DNA of 64,000 nt from Melioribacteraceae bacterium (GTDB taxonomy: Bacteria; Bacteroidota; Ignavibacteria; Ignavibacteriales; Melioribacteraceae): positions 1 through 64,000 of the forward strand of contig JAFGMI010000042.1 of the NCBI GenBank assembly GCA_016927595.1, in the 5' to 3' direction. The notes beneath the pieces are model-generated. The model worked only from the letters and a program-made list of their open reading frames with translations, searched no databases and was not told the origin of the DNA. Below are positions 1-10,400 of the stretch, one piece after another (positions within the stretch are counted from its first letter, which is position 1; each line of letters begins with the position of its first letter). The position numbers and the translations under genes are program-made.

Positions 1-76
1 AGATATTTAACAAGTAATTATAATTATATTTATAATAACTGGAAATTAGTTATATAATTTTATAAACTTTCCTCGA

Positions 77-2329
77 TTACATGAACAGATTCATTAATAC
101 TTTTTCGGGAGTCAGAGGAGCTGAGTAATCCATAACCAGATTTTTTTTATATGCTTTCATTGCATTCCGAATTGCAAAATAAACCCCTATACCATACATT
201 AATGGTGGCTCACCGATTGCCTTCGAATTAAAAGGACCAAATTTATTGATTGATTCTTCCAGGAAGTTAACTTCAATATTCTGCGGTGTAAAATATATAT
301 CGGGGACTTTATAAGTCGACAAGCTATTTGAAAGCAGTCTGCCTTCCTGCGAATATATAATTTCTTCCATGGTCATCCAGCCGATCCCCTGAAGCAGACC
401 GCCTTCTACCTGACCGATATCGACTTTTGGATGAAGGCTCTTTCCGAAATCATGTACTATTTTAACAGTATCGAGTTTGTAACGTCCGAGTATACAATCG
501 AGCTCTACTACAATCAGAGCAGTACCATATACATGATATGCAAACGGTCTTCCTTTGTTAATAGTCCTGTCAAAGTATATTTCCGGTGTTGCATAGAATG
601 AATGCGATGAAAGATTAATTCTTTTCATATATGATTTTTGGACAAGTTTTGTCCATGTAAGTTCAGTTTTTTTACCGTTGACAAAAACGAATTCATCTGC
701 AAATTCTATCTCACTCTTATCCTCAGTAACCAGTTCTTCTGCGGCTGATTTTTTTAACCTTTCAAGAATATTACTGCAGGATAACAGCACCGCATTGCCA
801 TTTAAATCAGCACCGCTGCTTGCTGCAGTAGCAGAGGAATTGGCAATTCGTGTAGTGTTGGTCGATTCAATTTTAATACGGTCAGAACTAACAGAAAATT
901 TTTCGGCTACTATAGTCTTTATTTTTGTATTAACTCCTTGTCCCATCTCAACCGCAGCAGTACTAACTCCAATACTACCATCTGTGTAAATGTGAACAAG
1001 CGCACTGGCTTGATTCAGAAATGAGCTGGTAAAAGATATACCGAAACATACCGGCATAATTGAAAAACCCTTTTTAACCAGCTTATTTTTTTGATTGAAT
1101 TCGTCAACATTTTTCTTAATCTGAATAAAGTCATATAATCTTTCTGCTTCTTCCCAGCATTTCAAAGCATTTGAATTTTCACATGTTTGTCCGTAGTGAA
1201 ATAACTCCCCGTCTTTAATCAGATTACTCTTTTGAATTGTCTGATAAGAAATACCCGACTTTTCAGCTGCATCGTGAAGTGCCGATTCAACTACAAACAT
1301 CGCCTGCGGACCACCAAATCCTCTGAATGCAGTATTTGGAACAAGATTAGTCTTACATGATATACCTGTCGCACGTACATTAGGAATAAAATAACTGTTA
1401 GTAACGTGGAACAGAGTTCTTTCTAGAACTGCCGGGGACAAATCGGCGCATGCTCCGGCATTTTGGTAGTAAATAACTTCAAAAGCAATAATTTTGCCAT
1501 TTTTCTTTAAACCAATTTTATAATCAGATGAATAAGGATGTCGTTTTCCGGTAACCCGTATATCCTGATATCTGGGTAAAACAAGTTTTACAGGCTTTCT
1601 TGTTATGTGTGCTCCCAAAGCGGATAATACTGCCCAGTGTGTTGCCTGATCTTCTTTCCCACCAAATGCTCCTCCTAATCGGAGAACATCAACTTCGATA
1701 TTACTCATCGGTATACCAAGTACTCTGGAAATTGCCCTCTGAACAGCTGTAGGATGCTGTGTCGACGACAACACAAGTAATTTATCTTCTTCCTTCGGAT
1801 ACGCAACAGCGCACTGTGTTTCCAGATAAAGATGTTCCTGCCCGCCAGTTTCCACCCTTCCTTCATAAACAAAATCGCATTCTCCCCATGCTTTATCAAT
1901 ATCACCTGATTCAAAAATTGTCGGTTGTTGAATCAGACTACCATTTTTGCAGGCTTCACGGGCATCGGTAATAACAGGAAGTTTTTTGTATTCAACATCA
2001 ATATACGCTGCAGCTTTTCTGGCGTTTGTAATAGAATCAGCAAGGACTATTGCTAACGGTTCCCCGATATATTTGACTTCGTCTACTGCAAGCAGTGTTT
2101 CATCCTGAATTATTCCCCCAATCTGATTTTCACCGGGAATGTCCTTGCTTGTAAGGACAGCAATCACCCCGTTCATTTTTTCTGCTCTGTTCGTATTAAT
2201 CGAAACTAAACCTGCGTGGGCAAATGCAGAATCCAGAACGGCGCAGTGAAGTGTCTCAGCAGGCAGTGAAATATCATCAATAAATATAGATTCACCTCTT
2301 ACATGCTTGTTTACGTCCGGATTATTCAT
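77..2329 (-). CDS. xdhB: Xanthine dehydrogenase, molybdopterin-binding subunit
   Basis: This is the molybdenum subunit of a xanthine dehydrogenase-type hydroxylase, oxidising a purine ring carbon with water-derived oxygen. At 750 aa it has the usual length. It shows the Moco loops GGAFGGKED (about 218-227) and AFRGFGGPQ (334-342), and GEPPLMYGIG near the C-terminus with the probable catalytic base Glu707. Glu226 and Arg336 align with the two purine-contacting residues known from bovine enzyme (Glu802, Arg880), so a purine substrate is likely. Its ATG lies inside an ATGA overlap with the stop of xdhA, implying translational coupling. It is the last gene of the left-hand operon in this window. 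The fused FeS-FAD partner plus separate Mo subunit follow the Rhodobacter XdhAB layout rather than the three-subunit E. coli layout. Only 76 AT-rich bases follow before the window edge. Confidence 0.93.
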   Translation of the reverse strand: MNNPDVNKHVRGESIFIDDISLPAETLHCAVLDSAFAHAGLVSINTNRAEKMNGVIAVLTSKDIPGENQIGGIIQDETLLAVDEVKYIGEPLAIVLADSITNARKAAAYIDVEYKKLPVITDAREACKNGSLIQQPTIFESGDIDKAWGECDFVYEGRVETGGQEHLYLETQCAVAYPKEEDKLLVLSSTQHPTAVQRAISRVLGIPMSNIEVDVLRLGGAFGGKEDQATHWAVLSALGAHITRKPVKLVLPRYQDIRVTGKRHPYSSDYKIGLKKNGKIIAFEVIYYQNAGACADLSPAVLERTLFHVTNSYFIPNVRATGISCKTNLVPNTAFRGFGGPQAMFVVESALHDAAEKSGISYQTIQKSNLIKDGELFHYGQTCENSNALKCWEEAERLYDFIQIKKNVDEFNQKNKLVKKGFSIMPVCFGISFTSSFLNQASALVHIYTDGSIGVSTAAVEMGQGVNTKIKTIVAEKFSVSSDRIKIESTNTTRIANSSATAASSGADLNGNAVLLSCSNILERLKKSAAEELVTEDKSEIEFADEFVFVNGKKTELTWTKLVQKSYMKRINLSSHSFYATPEIYFDRTINKGRPFAYHVYGTALIVVELDCILGRYKLDTVKIVHDFGKSLHPKVDIGQVEGGLLQGIGWMTMEEIIYSQEGRLLSNSLSTYKVPDIYFTPQNIEVNFLEESINKFGPFNSKAIGEPPLMYGIGVYFAIRNAMKAYKKNLVMDYSAPLTPEKVLMNLFM

Positions 2330-3747
2330 GTTATAACCTCCGCGGTGAATACTTCCGGGAACAATACATTAAAATGTTTTTTAATTATCTGTTTTACCAG
2401 CAATGATTTGTATTCTTTTGAACCTCTGATGTCTGAGATAGGAGCTAACTCGTTCTGTGAATCATCAACAACATATTGCAAGAGACCAGGTTCAATTTTT
2501 CTGCCAAGAATATCTTTTGATAATTTTGCCATATATAATGGTACCGGAGCAACACCTCCGAATGATAGATGTGCTTCTTTTACAATTTCATCCTCAATAG
2601 TCATACTCATTGCAGAATTAACTGTTGCAATATCCAGATGCTGACGCTTTGATACTTTTTCAAAATTGAAATAAAAATTCTCTGACGGTTTATTAATTAT
2701 TATTTTTGAGATGTACTCATCATCGCTTTTATCGAGGGATTTATATCCTTTATAGAAATCCTTCAAATTTATTTCGCGCTGCCTTTTATTGTTAACGAGA
2801 ATCAGCTTTGCATTAATGCCGAGTAGGAATATACTCAAGTCGCCAATCGGTGAGGCATTTACAATATTTCCTGCAATCGAAGCTGCATTACGAATCGGTA
2901 AAGATGCTATTAAATGCATATATTCATGCAACCCGGGAAAGTACAAACCGATTATATCACTTCTATTAAACTGTTCGAAGCTCACATTAGCCCCGATATG
3001 TATTTCGGTCTCTGTTTCCGTTATCTCACTGGCAATTGAGTCAGAAACATATTCATTCTCACTGTCGGTTAAATCATCGGGATGTTGTACAAATAAATCT
3101 GTCCCCCCACAAATTATTCTCTTCCCTTCATTTAAACGAATTGTTTTAACTACATCGGTTGATATTTCCATCAATTTATTCTGTATCCCGCGGAAGTATT
3201 CCGGTACAATTTTCAGCCCTACTAGATTATCGATTCGTGATAATTTATGGCTCCAGTTAGCGTTTACACTATCGATTAAATTATTTACTGATCTCCTGAT
3301 GGACATGTACCCCGTGCAGCGACATATATTCCCAGCGATGGCATCAACAGCCGTGTTGTAATTATACTGTTCTTCACTTAACAGATAACAGGTTAAAGCC
3401 GTTATAAATCCCGGAGTGCAGAAACCACACTGGCTGGCAGCCTCATCGATAAATGCCTGCTGAATAGGTGTGAATTCAGATTGATTCAACCCTTCTATCG
3501 TTACAATATGTTTAGCATTCACATTGCCTATAGGATAAATACAGGAGTTTATTAATTTGTATATGATCTTGTTTTCATTTATTTCACCTTTAATTACCGC
3601 ACAGGCACCGCAATCTCCCTCCCTGCAGACTTCCTTAGTCCCCGTAAGCTTTTTATGCTTCCTGATAAAATCGAGCAGTGTAAGAGCAGGGTTTTCGAAA
3701 CACTCAACAATTTCATCATTTAAAACAAATTTGATCTGTGCTTCCAT
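2326..3747 (-). CDS. xdhA: Xanthine dehydrogenase, fused 2Fe-2S/FAD subunit
   Basis: This is the electron-transfer subunit partnering the downstream molybdenum subunit. The N-terminal 160 residues hold two [2Fe-2S] clusters: the plant-ferredoxin type with CREGDCGAC (about 41-49), and the helical one with CGFCTPGFI and CRCTGY. The remainder is the CO-dehydrogenase-type FAD domain with CGGTD (about 214) and SIAGNIVNASPIGD (about 291). A length of 473 aa matches the fused XdhA family. The downstream gene starts within its stop codon (ATGA). It is separated by 53 nt from the preceding threonine-synthase-like gene and probably shares its transcript. A second, unfused FAD plus FeS pair for another Mo hydroxylase lies at 10458-11773. 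Confidence 0.92.
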   Translation of the reverse strand: MEAQIKFVLNDEIVECFENPALTLLDFIRKHKKLTGTKEVCREGDCGACAVIKGEINENKIIYKLINSCIYPIGNVNAKHIVTIEGLNQSEFTPIQQAFIDEAASQCGFCTPGFITALTCYLLSEEQYNYNTAVDAIAGNICRCTGYMSIRRSVNNLIDSVNANWSHKLSRIDNLVGLKIVPEYFRGIQNKLMEISTDVVKTIRLNEGKRIICGGTDLFVQHPDDLTDSENEYVSDSIASEITETETEIHIGANVSFEQFNRSDIIGLYFPGLHEYMHLIASLPIRNAASIAGNIVNASPIGDLSIFLLGINAKLILVNNKRQREINLKDFYKGYKSLDKSDDEYISKIIINKPSENFYFNFEKVSKRQHLDIATVNSAMSMTIEDEIVKEAHLSFGGVAPVPLYMAKLSKDILGRKIEPGLLQYVVDDSQNELAPISDIRGSKEYKSLLVKQIIKKHFNVLFPEVFTAEVIT

Positions 3748-3800
3748 TCAATACCCGGTTATTATGTGGTTTGATATCTGAAATTAAAAAGTTAATCCGC

Positions 3801-5039
3801 TCATTTCAACATCAACTGGGATCTGATCTCATCATAGTTATATATTTCAGGCACTATATTCCAGTCGCTTAAAGCTTTTGTATCTTTTAGTCCATTTCCG
3901 GTAATGCATAGCATGGCATTTTTGTAATAAGATTCAAAACCCTGATTGCGAATACTGAGATATGCAGCAAATACCGAAGCAGCGGAAGGTTCACAAAATA
4001 TTCCATGATGAGCAGCCAAATATTTTTGAGCTTCCAGTATTTCATTATCACTAACAGATAAGGCAATCCCCGCTGTCTTTCTTACCGAATCAACTGCCAT
4101 ATAAAGATTCCGCGGAGCTGCGGCGTCAATGCTGTCAGCTATTGTATCAGTTTTGTTAAATATAAATTTATCCGACTCCATAAAACGTACGAGTGCATTG
4201 CTTCCTTTTGCCTGAACAGCAATTAAGTGCGGTATCTTCCCGATAAATCCTAATTCCAGCAAGTCATAAAATCCTTTATAAAGTCCCGATATTATAACAC
4301 CGTCACCTGCAGGGACGAATAAAGAATCAGGTATTTCCCCGGAACACGAAATAAAAATATCGTAGGCTGCAGTTTTCTTTCCTTCTATTGTCAGCGGATT
4401 ATATGCTGTATTGCGGTTATACCATTTTTTCGCTGATGCAACTTCATTACAAAGATCAAATGCGTCATCATATGTTCCGTCTATAATATATATTTTTGAA
4501 CCATAGGATTGGATTTGCACGCGCTTCGAGATTGGTATACGGGAAGGTACAAAAACATGACTTCTCAGACCCAATATAGCGCTTATACCAGCCAGTGATG
4601 ATCCTGCATTCCCCGTGGAAGATGTACATACATCAGGGATATCCAATTCTCTTGCTTTTAGGCAGGCGAGTATTGATGCGCGGTCCTTTAATGATAAAGT
4701 AGGATTCAGTGTATCGTCGAAAATCTTAATAGTATCTCCAGCATGATTAATATTATAAATACGAGGATTCAGATTAATCCTGATATCATCATCGATGTGC
4801 TTAACGGGTAGTAAATCTTTGTAGCCGGAGAAATTCCCTGCATTCAGTCTCAAAAATTTATTCCTGTCCAGATTTGAATCCAACTCATCGTAGTCATAAA
4901 AAATATTCATTACTCCTTTAAGAGGTTGATTTCTTTCGGCTAAACCACATTCCGGACATAAATATAAAAAGTTTTCTTCAATCAGTTCTTTACCGAACTC
5001 TTTTCCGCAGCAGGAACATTTATATTTATAATCTGTCAT
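3801..5039 (-). CDS. Threonine synthase-like PLP enzyme with zinc ribbon
   Basis: This is a fold-type II pyridoxal-phosphate enzyme. Residues about 8-34 form a zinc ribbon with two CxxC pairs (CSCCGKEF and CPECGLAE), as in many threonine synthases. The PLP lysine lies in NPTLSLKDRAS (about 112-122), the cofactor-phosphate/substrate loop is STGNAGSS (about 140-147), and a C-terminal ITGNGLKD resembles threonine synthase. Family membership is clear, but the substrate is not. Its place 5 nt after ygeW and before xdhA, with no homoserine or threonine genes nearby, argues for a catabolic role in the purine island, for example ammonia elimination from a diamino acid. A true threonine synthase moved into the cluster is the alternative. 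Confidence 0.82.
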   Translation of the reverse strand: MTDYKYKCSCCGKEFGKELIEENFLYLCPECGLAERNQPLKGVMNIFYDYDELDSNLDRNKFLRLNAGNFSGYKDLLPVKHIDDDIRINLNPRIYNINHAGDTIKIFDDTLNPTLSLKDRASILACLKARELDIPDVCTSSTGNAGSSLAGISAILGLRSHVFVPSRIPISKRVQIQSYGSKIYIIDGTYDDAFDLCNEVASAKKWYNRNTAYNPLTIEGKKTAAYDIFISCSGEIPDSLFVPAGDGVIISGLYKGFYDLLELGFIGKIPHLIAVQAKGSNALVRFMESDKFIFNKTDTIADSIDAAAPRNLYMAVDSVRKTAGIALSVSDNEILEAQKYLAAHHGIFCEPSAASVFAAYLSIRNQGFESYYKNAMLCITGNGLKDTKALSDWNIVPEIYNYDEIRSQLMLK

Positions 5040-5044
5040 GATTT

Positions 5045-6070
5045 TTACATTGTTAATGACATAATTGCTTTCGCAGTATGAAGCCTGTTTTCAGCTTCAT
5101 CATATACGATGGAGATATTTTCATCATCAATAATTTCGTCTGTGACCTCATGTCCTCTGTCTGCAGGCAGAGCGTGCATAAGTTTAACATGCTTATCGGC
5201 GAGTTTTATTTTTCTTTCGTCGCAGATCCAGTTGTGATATTTCTCCAGATTAGTTTTCATTTCTTTTTTACAGTCGGTTTCATTCCTCAAATATTCATCA
5301 ATATCATAGTATCCGAACCCGCCCCAATTTTTCGGAATAACTATATTTGCACCCTCAAAAGCTTCATCCATATTCTCTGTAAAATTAATACTTCCACTAC
5401 CTACTTCAGCATTTTTATATGCCTTTTCAACAATATTTTTTGATAATGGAAATTCTTTCGGATGAGCAACCGTAACATCGATTCCGTAGCGGGGGAAAAG
5501 CAAAATCTGAGTCTGCGGAACCGACAACGGTTTGGAATGCGTATCGGCGTATGCCCAGGAAATAGTTACTTTAAGTCCTTTTGTATTTCGGTCAAAATGT
5601 TCAAATATAGTCATTAAATCAGCCAGCCCCTGAAAAGGATGATATATATCGTCCTGTAGAGACATTACCGGTTTACTTGAATGTTTTGCCATCGTCGATA
5701 AATAATCGGAACCTATACCGTAAAAACAATTCCTGCAGGCAATACCATGTCCCATCCTCGATAAAATTACAGCCGTATCTTTCGCTGATTCACCATGAGA
5801 TAACTGCATTTTATCAGCAGTAAGATCGTGAGCATGACCTCCAAGCTGGGTCATTCCCGCTTCCATCGAGTTCCTGGTGCGGGTAGACTGTTCAAAGAAC
5901 ATCATAAAAAGTGTTTTATATGGAAGATGAAGATGCGGTATTTCGTTATAAAACTTTTGCTTTAACTCCAGCGCGCGTTCAAATACAATATCCAGTTGAG
6001 TTTTATTCCAGTCTTCGCAGGTAAGAAAGTGTTTTCCTTTTAATGATTCATACATATTATATTCCCACAT
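5045..6070 (-). CDS. ygeW: Knotted carbamoyltransferase YgeW
   Basis: The protein belongs to the aspartate/ornithine carbamoyltransferase superfamily, of the YgeW knotted type. It carries the carbamoyl-phosphate motif STRTR (62-66) inside FFEQSTRTRNSMEAG, the HPFQGLADLMT segment (about 143-153), and HALPADRGHEV near residue 300 in place of the HCLP of ornithine enzymes. In purine catabolism it is proposed to work backwards, phosphorolysing a ureido or oxamate-like carbamoyl intermediate to carbamoyl phosphate; the true substrate is unresolved. The ATG overlaps the stop of ygeY by one base (TAATG). A second in-frame ATG at 6055 gives a start at MYESLKGKHF and is also possible. The usual partner for harvesting ATP, carbamate kinase, is not in the window. 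Confidence 0.92.
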   Translation of the reverse strand: MWEYNMYESLKGKHFLTCEDWNKTQLDIVFERALELKQKFYNEIPHLHLPYKTLFMMFFEQSTRTRNSMEAGMTQLGGHAHDLTADKMQLSHGESAKDTAVILSRMGHGIACRNCFYGIGSDYLSTMAKHSSKPVMSLQDDIYHPFQGLADLMTIFEHFDRNTKGLKVTISWAYADTHSKPLSVPQTQILLFPRYGIDVTVAHPKEFPLSKNIVEKAYKNAEVGSGSINFTENMDEAFEGANIVIPKNWGGFGYYDIDEYLRNETDCKKEMKTNLEKYHNWICDERKIKLADKHVKLMHALPADRGHEVTDEIIDDENISIVYDEAENRLHTAKAIMSLTM

Positions 6071-7260
6071 TAATAGTTTGCAAAATAAGCAGCATAAAAT
6101 GCCGATGCCCTGACAAGATGGTCGACAGGAACTTTTTCATTTGGTGCATGCGCATATGTTTCATCGCCCGGGCCGAAACCTATTACTGGTATATTATGCA
6201 AGCCATTTATAGCGATTCCGTTAGTCGAAAAAATCCATTTATCAATCAGAGGCTGCGCATTAAATAATTCCTTATATACTGCAACGCCTTTTTTAATAAT
6301 TTCATGCTGGTCATCAACAACCCATGTTGGATAATATTTTCTCATGCCGTATTTCTTACCTGTAAAAGTGGTTTCTTCAAAATATAGAGTTTCAACCTCT
6401 GCCTTTTCGCTTTTGCTTTTAATAATCTCATTGATTTGATCCAGAGCAACTCGTTCATCTTCACCGTGAGTGAGTCTTCTATCGATATGTATTTGTGCAA
6501 AATCGGAAACCGCACATAATGAAGGAGTTTCGGATTTAATCTCCGTCACAGTAATCGTTCCCTTACCTAAAAAAGGGTCATCTTTTAATACAGTATTTAA
6601 TTTTTCTATTTCCAGTGCAACTCGTGAAGCCATGTAAATTGCATTTACTCCTCTCTCGGGAGCTGATCCGTGTGAAGATACACCGTGAAATTTTACGCGC
6701 ATTTCCATTCTTCCTCTTTGACCGCGCAATATTCTGAGATTTGTCGGTTCAGTTACAATAACGCATTCGGGCTTTAATCCCTCCTCTTCAAGAATATACT
6801 TCCAGCACAAACCGTCGCAGTCCTCTTCCATTATTGAACCTGTAAAGTATACTGTCAGATCTTCGCAAAGTCCCAATTCCTTAATTATTCTTCCGGCAGT
6901 TATAAATGCTGCAACGCCTCCTTTCTGATCAACACTCCCTCTACCCTGAACAAAGCCGTCCTTTATTTCACCGCTTAGAGGATCAAAGTCCCAGTTATCA
7001 ATATTCCCCACATCAACTGTATCTACATGTCCGTCTATTGCAACTATTCGCTTACCATTACCTATTCTGCCTATAACATTACCCAGCCCATCTATCAGCA
7101 CATCATCAAATCCCGCTTTCTCCATCATGGATTTTATCTCGAGCACGACATTTTCCTCTCTACCGCTTAATGATTTTATACGAATCAGCTTTGATAAATG
7201 TTCTGCTGTATAGGATTCATATTTCTTTGCAGTTATATTAATTTCTTCATATAGATTCAT
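6070..7260 (-). CDS. ygeY: YgeY family M20 metallo-hydrolase
   Basis: This is an M20-family zinc amidohydrolase/peptidase, consistently linked with ygeW and ssnA in purine-degrading clusters, where it probably hydrolyses an amide or ureido intermediate. Metal and catalytic motifs are visible: GHVDTVDVG (about 76-84), GRGSVDQKGG (about 108-117), the acidic pair in GSIMEEDCDG (about 145), and a late HAPNEKVPVDH that supplies the last metal histidine. I chose the ATG at 7260 because an AGGGG ribosome-binding site sits 8 nt upstream; the upstream GTG at 7269 has no such spacing. The protein is 396 aa, normal for the family. It is the first gene of a leftward operon, divergent from ygfK. Confidence 0.92.
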   Translation of the reverse strand: MNLYEEINITAKKYESYTAEHLSKLIRIKSLSGREENVVLEIKSMMEKAGFDDVLIDGLGNVIGRIGNGKRIVAIDGHVDTVDVGNIDNWDFDPLSGEIKDGFVQGRGSVDQKGGVAAFITAGRIIKELGLCEDLTVYFTGSIMEEDCDGLCWKYILEEEGLKPECVIVTEPTNLRILRGQRGRMEMRVKFHGVSSHGSAPERGVNAIYMASRVALEIEKLNTVLKDDPFLGKGTITVTEIKSETPSLCAVSDFAQIHIDRRLTHGEDERVALDQINEIIKSKSEKAEVETLYFEETTFTGKKYGMRKYYPTWVVDDQHEIIKKGVAVYKELFNAQPLIDKWIFSTNGIAINGLHNIPVIGFGPGDETYAHAPNEKVPVDHLVRASAFYAAYFANY

Positions 7261-7313
7261 AATTGTCACCCCTGATTATAAAATGGTTGGTAAAGGACTT
7301 TGTGAGAAGTTTT

Positions 7314-7342
7314 TTGAGGCATCTTATTCGATCTTATTTAAT
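7314..7342 (+). promoter_or_regulatory. Possible sigma70-type promoter for ygfK
   Basis: TTGAGG (7314-7319) and TTTAAT (7337-7342) are separated by 17 nt on the plus strand, about 68 nt before the preferred ygfK start. The surrounding 150 nt is a divergent, very AT-rich intergenic region, so chance matches are easy. No convincing counterpart was found for ygeY. Confidence 0.3.
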
Positions 7343-7409
7343 GTTTTAAAAATACAAAAAAAATATTTTTATTAATACTGTGATATGTTTAATTAAGGAT
7401 AATAACATC

Positions 7410-10400
7410 ATGTCCGATAAAATGTACCCGATTCCAGCAGACAGACTATTCACAAGAATTATTAATGAATATACGACTACTAAAACAATTTTCGGAATTC
7501 ACGAAAAAGATTTTTACAAACCTGCGAATAACAATTATAGTCCGTCATCGTACATGACAGATAATATTATTGGTCCCGCTTCCGGTCCACATACACAAAT
7601 GTCTCAAAACATTATATGCTCATATTTAACCGGTGGAAGATATATTGAATTAAAAACCGTGCAGATTCTTGATCAGCTGGCTATCGAAAAACCATGCATT
7701 GATGCTACTGATGAATGCTATAACACCGAATGGTCGCAGGAATTAAGGCTTGATGAATCTTATGAAGAATACGTGAAAGCCTGGGTGTTCATTCATTTCC
7801 TGAAAAATCTTCTGGGTCTTTCAGGCAGCAAAAGTGGTTTTGTATTCAATATGAGCGTCGGTTATAATCTCGAAGGGATAAAATCCGAATCGATTGATAA
7901 TTTCATAAATGGGATGATGAACACTGATGCAGAAAATGTATTCAATAGTATAATTAACAAACTTGATCTATTGTGCAGTATTGAATTCAATAAAAATATA
8001 TTAAAAAATATTAATCCTGATTTCGACTATAAAAATAGTCTGGCTGAGATACCAACATCTATTACTGACTCTGTGACTCTGTCCACAATGCATGGATGCC
8101 CTCCCGACGAAATTGAGGCTATAGCTTCTCATTTAATGAGTAAGAAAAAATTAAATACGTATATAAAACTGAATCCTACTCTTCTTGGTATCGATTTCGT
8201 CAATAAAATAATCTCGGATCTCGCATATAATTATATATCAGTCGGTAAGGATGTATTCGATAAAGATTTAACTATGGATGAGGCTATCCCGATGGTGTCA
8301 CGTTTAAGCAGAATCGGTGAGGTGAACGAAAGGGAGTTCGGAATTAAATTGTCGAATACACTGCCAGTAAAAAACGCAAAACCGAAATTAGCTGCCGGTG
8401 AAATGTATATGTCCGGTCGTTCATTATTCCCCTTAACAATAAATCTTACAAAGGAAATTTGCGAGCGTAGCGACTATAATTTAAATATATCTTTCTCTGG
8501 CGGAGCCAATTCACTTAATATTAAAGACCTCATGCTGTGCGGCTTCCGATCGGTTACGATGGCAACGGAATTGCTGAAACCAGGTGGTTTTTTAAGACTG
8601 AAGCAGATAGCTGAACTATCGGATATGGTAAAACATCCGGTCTCATTAGAAAGAGAAAAAATAATAGAACTTGCAAAATTGTCCACTACAACCGATTATT
8701 ATAAAAAAGATACGCGCACTATTGAAAGCATAAAGATACCCAAAAGTCTGCCGCTGCTGGATTGTTACATCGCCCCCTGCCAGACAGCATGCCCCATACA
8801 TCAGGATGTTCCTGAGTATATTGCGAGGCTGAAACAGGGTGATTACAAGGAAGCGCTAAAAATTATAATAGATAAAAATCCGCTCCCGCATATTACAGGT
8901 TATATATGTGATCATCAGTGTATGGCACACTGTACACGCTGGGATTATGAAACACCCGTACTGATAAGGGATCTCAAAAAGATTGCAGCACTTAAAGGTT
9001 ACGATGATTTAGTAAAAGAATATGAATTTCCTACTCCGAACGAAGATGCTTCGAAAATTGCAATTATAGGAGCAGGACCAGCCGGTCTGTCAGCTGCATA
9101 TTTTTTAGCCCGAGCCGGATTGGACGTTACAATATTTGAAAAAGAGAACTCCGCTGGTGGTGTTGTCAAAAATATTATACCCCGTTTCCGGCTGCCTGAA
9201 GAGGCGATAATCAGGGATATCAGGTTTATCGAAAAACACGGCGTCAGGTTTGTTTTCGGTTTTGACCCCGATGTATCTATTGAAGCATTACAAGCTGAAG
9301 GTTATCATTACATAGTTCTTGCTATCGGAGCCGAAATACCGAATACAATCAACTTTCTGAAACATGAAGGCAGTATCATCAACGCTTTAGATTTTCTGAG
9401 AAGATACCACTTTATTAATGAAGAGATTGATTTGGGAAGTAATGTAGCAGTTATAGGCGGCGGTAATTCCGCCATGGATAGTGCAAGAGCGGCAATGAGA
9501 TGCGCTAAAGTAGAAAATGTATATCTTATATACCGCAGAACTAAAGATTATATGCCCGCGGATAAAGAAGAATTTTTTGCTGCATTAAAAGACGGCGTCC
9601 ATTTTGAAGAATTATTACAGCCGGTTAGTTTCATAAACGGTGAATTAAAATGTCAGTGTATGAAGCTTGATGAGATTGATGATGACGGCAGACGCAAAGC
9701 CAAACCGATTGATGATGAATATACTTATTTCCAAATTGATACGATTATATCGGCTGTAGGCGAACATACAGATTATGAGCTGCTCGCAAGCAATAATATA
9801 AAAAGAATTAATAAGAAGACATTTATGAATGAACAGACTCTCGAAACAACCATGGAAAATATTTTTGTTTGTGGAGATGCCGGCAACGGTCCGGCAACAG
9901 TTGTAGAAGCTATAGCTGATGCACGAAAAGTAACGGATGAAATAATAAGGAGAGCGGGAACAAACGTTAAACAATATAATATAGAACTGGATAATTTAGA
10001 TTCTCAGGTAATCAGCGACAAAGGGTATATAAAGCAGTCCAGCGTTGATGATGTTAGTGAGGAAGCCGGCAGATGCCTTCTGTGTTCGTTCGAATGCAAT
10101 AAGTGCGTTGATGTCTGTCCTAACAGGGCTAATGTTGCGGTTAAGATAAATACTTCCGGATTAAAGGATAAATATCAAATACTTCACCTGGATGATTTAT
10201 GCAATGAATGCGGTAATTGCGAAACATTCTGTCCCTACCAGGGGAAACCGTACAGAGACAAACTCACTTACTTTTCCTCAGAAAATGAGTATTTAAAAAG
10301 TATTAATCCCGGCTTTTATTTTATTGATGATGAGAATATAAAATTAAGAATTAATGGTGAGGAACATTTTTTTGCTATTGGATCAGATTCTCTTAACGAT

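Noticed and set aside
7275-7280. A perfect minus-strand TATAAT just before ygeY
   Set aside because: It ends about 15 nt before the start codon, so a transcript from it would lack the ribosome-binding site, and no -35 box fits.
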